A stretch of DNA of 6,183 nucleotides. Origin: Bordetella sp. GTDB lineage: Bacteria > Pseudomonadota > Gammaproteobacteria > Burkholderiales > Burkholderiaceae_B. The DNA lies in the NCBI GenBank assembly GCA_027450125.1, contig DAIDKG010000566.1, positions 1-6,183 on the forward strand, read 5' to 3'. This document shows positions 5,874-6,183 of the stretch, in pieces (the first letter of the stretch is position 1; each line of letters begins with the position of its first letter). Both the position numbers and the translations under genes were made by a program. Below the pieces are notes generated by a model. It was not told where the DNA came from and did no database searches. It saw only the letters and a program-made list of their open reading frames with translations.

Positions 5874-5987
5874 ATTATTAGATACGAATCCTAATGCAAA
5901 ATCCAGCTTGAATTCTGCCATGGCAGCGCGCCTTTTCCCGCACTTGGTGCTCTGCGGAAACGGTAGCCGGTTTGCGTGCGCGCCCTG

Positions 5988-6183
5988 CTATACCGCGCCG
6001 TCGAGCAGCACGCGCTTTTTCAGCGCGGTCAGCGCATCCCGGCTTGCTGCCGCCTGTTCGAATTCCAGATTGCGGGCGTGATCCATCATCTGCTTTTCCA
6101 GGCGGCGGATCTCGCGGGCCAGTGCCTTCTCGTCCGAGAGCAGTTCGGCGGGCACGGCCGCCTCCAGGGTGTCGTGCGAGGCC
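5988..6183 (-). CDS. uvrB: UvrB C-terminus (UVR domain), partial
   Basis: Only the last 64 codons and a TAG stop (5988-5990) are in the window; the rest lies beyond position 6183. UvrB is the damage-verifying helicase-like subunit of the UvrABC nucleotide excision repair nuclease. The visible segment holds the C-terminal UVR motif: [20 protein letters not shown], then QAAASRDAL. This is the helical hairpin that contacts UvrC and closely resembles the end of E. coli UvrB (LMMQHAQNLEFEEAA). UvrC also has a UVR motif, but there it is internal; here the protein ends about 20 residues after it, which indicates UvrB. No convincing terminator follows in the 221 bp before the phosphatase gene. Confidence 0.9.
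   Translation of the reverse strand, partial: ASHDTLEAAVPAELLSDEKALAREIRRLEKQMMDHARNLEFEQAAASRDALTALKKRVLLDGAV

Noticed and set aside
5804..5925. HindIII, NotI, EcoRI and NcoI sites close together, suggesting a cloning junction
   Set aside because: Spacing is irregular, the sequence between sites is not a known polylinker, and the flanking genes are consistent with a continuous chromosome.
5926..5987. Hairpins after uvrB as a terminator
   Set aside because: Imperfect stems such as the one formed by TTTCCGCA and TGCGGGAAA exist, but none is followed by a T-run on the minus strand.

Overview
The window is chromosomal DNA from a GC-rich proteobacterium, most likely a betaproteobacterium of the Burkholderiales (Bordetella/Achromobacter-like). 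This rests on gene order, protein similarity recalled from known families, and codon usage; the genus is inference. Every gene lies on the minus strand, so transcription runs from high to low coordinates.

Layout from the upstream (right) end: the last 64 codons of uvrB (5988-6183, entering from outside the window); a 221-bp AT-rich spacer with a candidate promoter; a low-molecular-weight protein tyrosine phosphatase gene (5278-5766) closed by a strong intrinsic terminator (5236-5262); a 158-bp control region; then the housekeeping iron-sulfur cluster operon iscR (4538-5077), iscS (3305-4516), iscU (2792-3205), iscA (2467-2790), hscB (1950-2459) and hscA (41-1906). The ferredoxin gene fdx that usually ends this operon would lie just past position 1. 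No stretch of more than 300 bases lacks a gene.

The genes form one pathway. IscS takes sulfur from cysteine and passes it to the scaffold IscU, where a [2Fe-2S] cluster is built. HscB delivers loaded IscU to the Hsp70-type chaperone HscA, which drives cluster release using ATP. IscA is an A-type carrier or iron/cluster donor. IscR carries a cluster itself and represses the operon when clusters are plentiful. All recognised catalytic and cluster-ligand residues are intact.

The coding content is conventional, and I see no new system. The interest is in control elements and one protein detail. Two tandem IscR type-1-like sites, 30 bp centre to centre, overlie the iscR promoter. A perfect 8-3-8 Fur-box-like palindrome sits on a possible second upstream promoter. 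IscR carries an internally repetitive 8-residue insertion in its cluster-binding loop. The iscS-iscU spacer holds a palindrome over the iscS stop codon and a very stable C/G hairpin that resembles a dispersed intergenic repeat.
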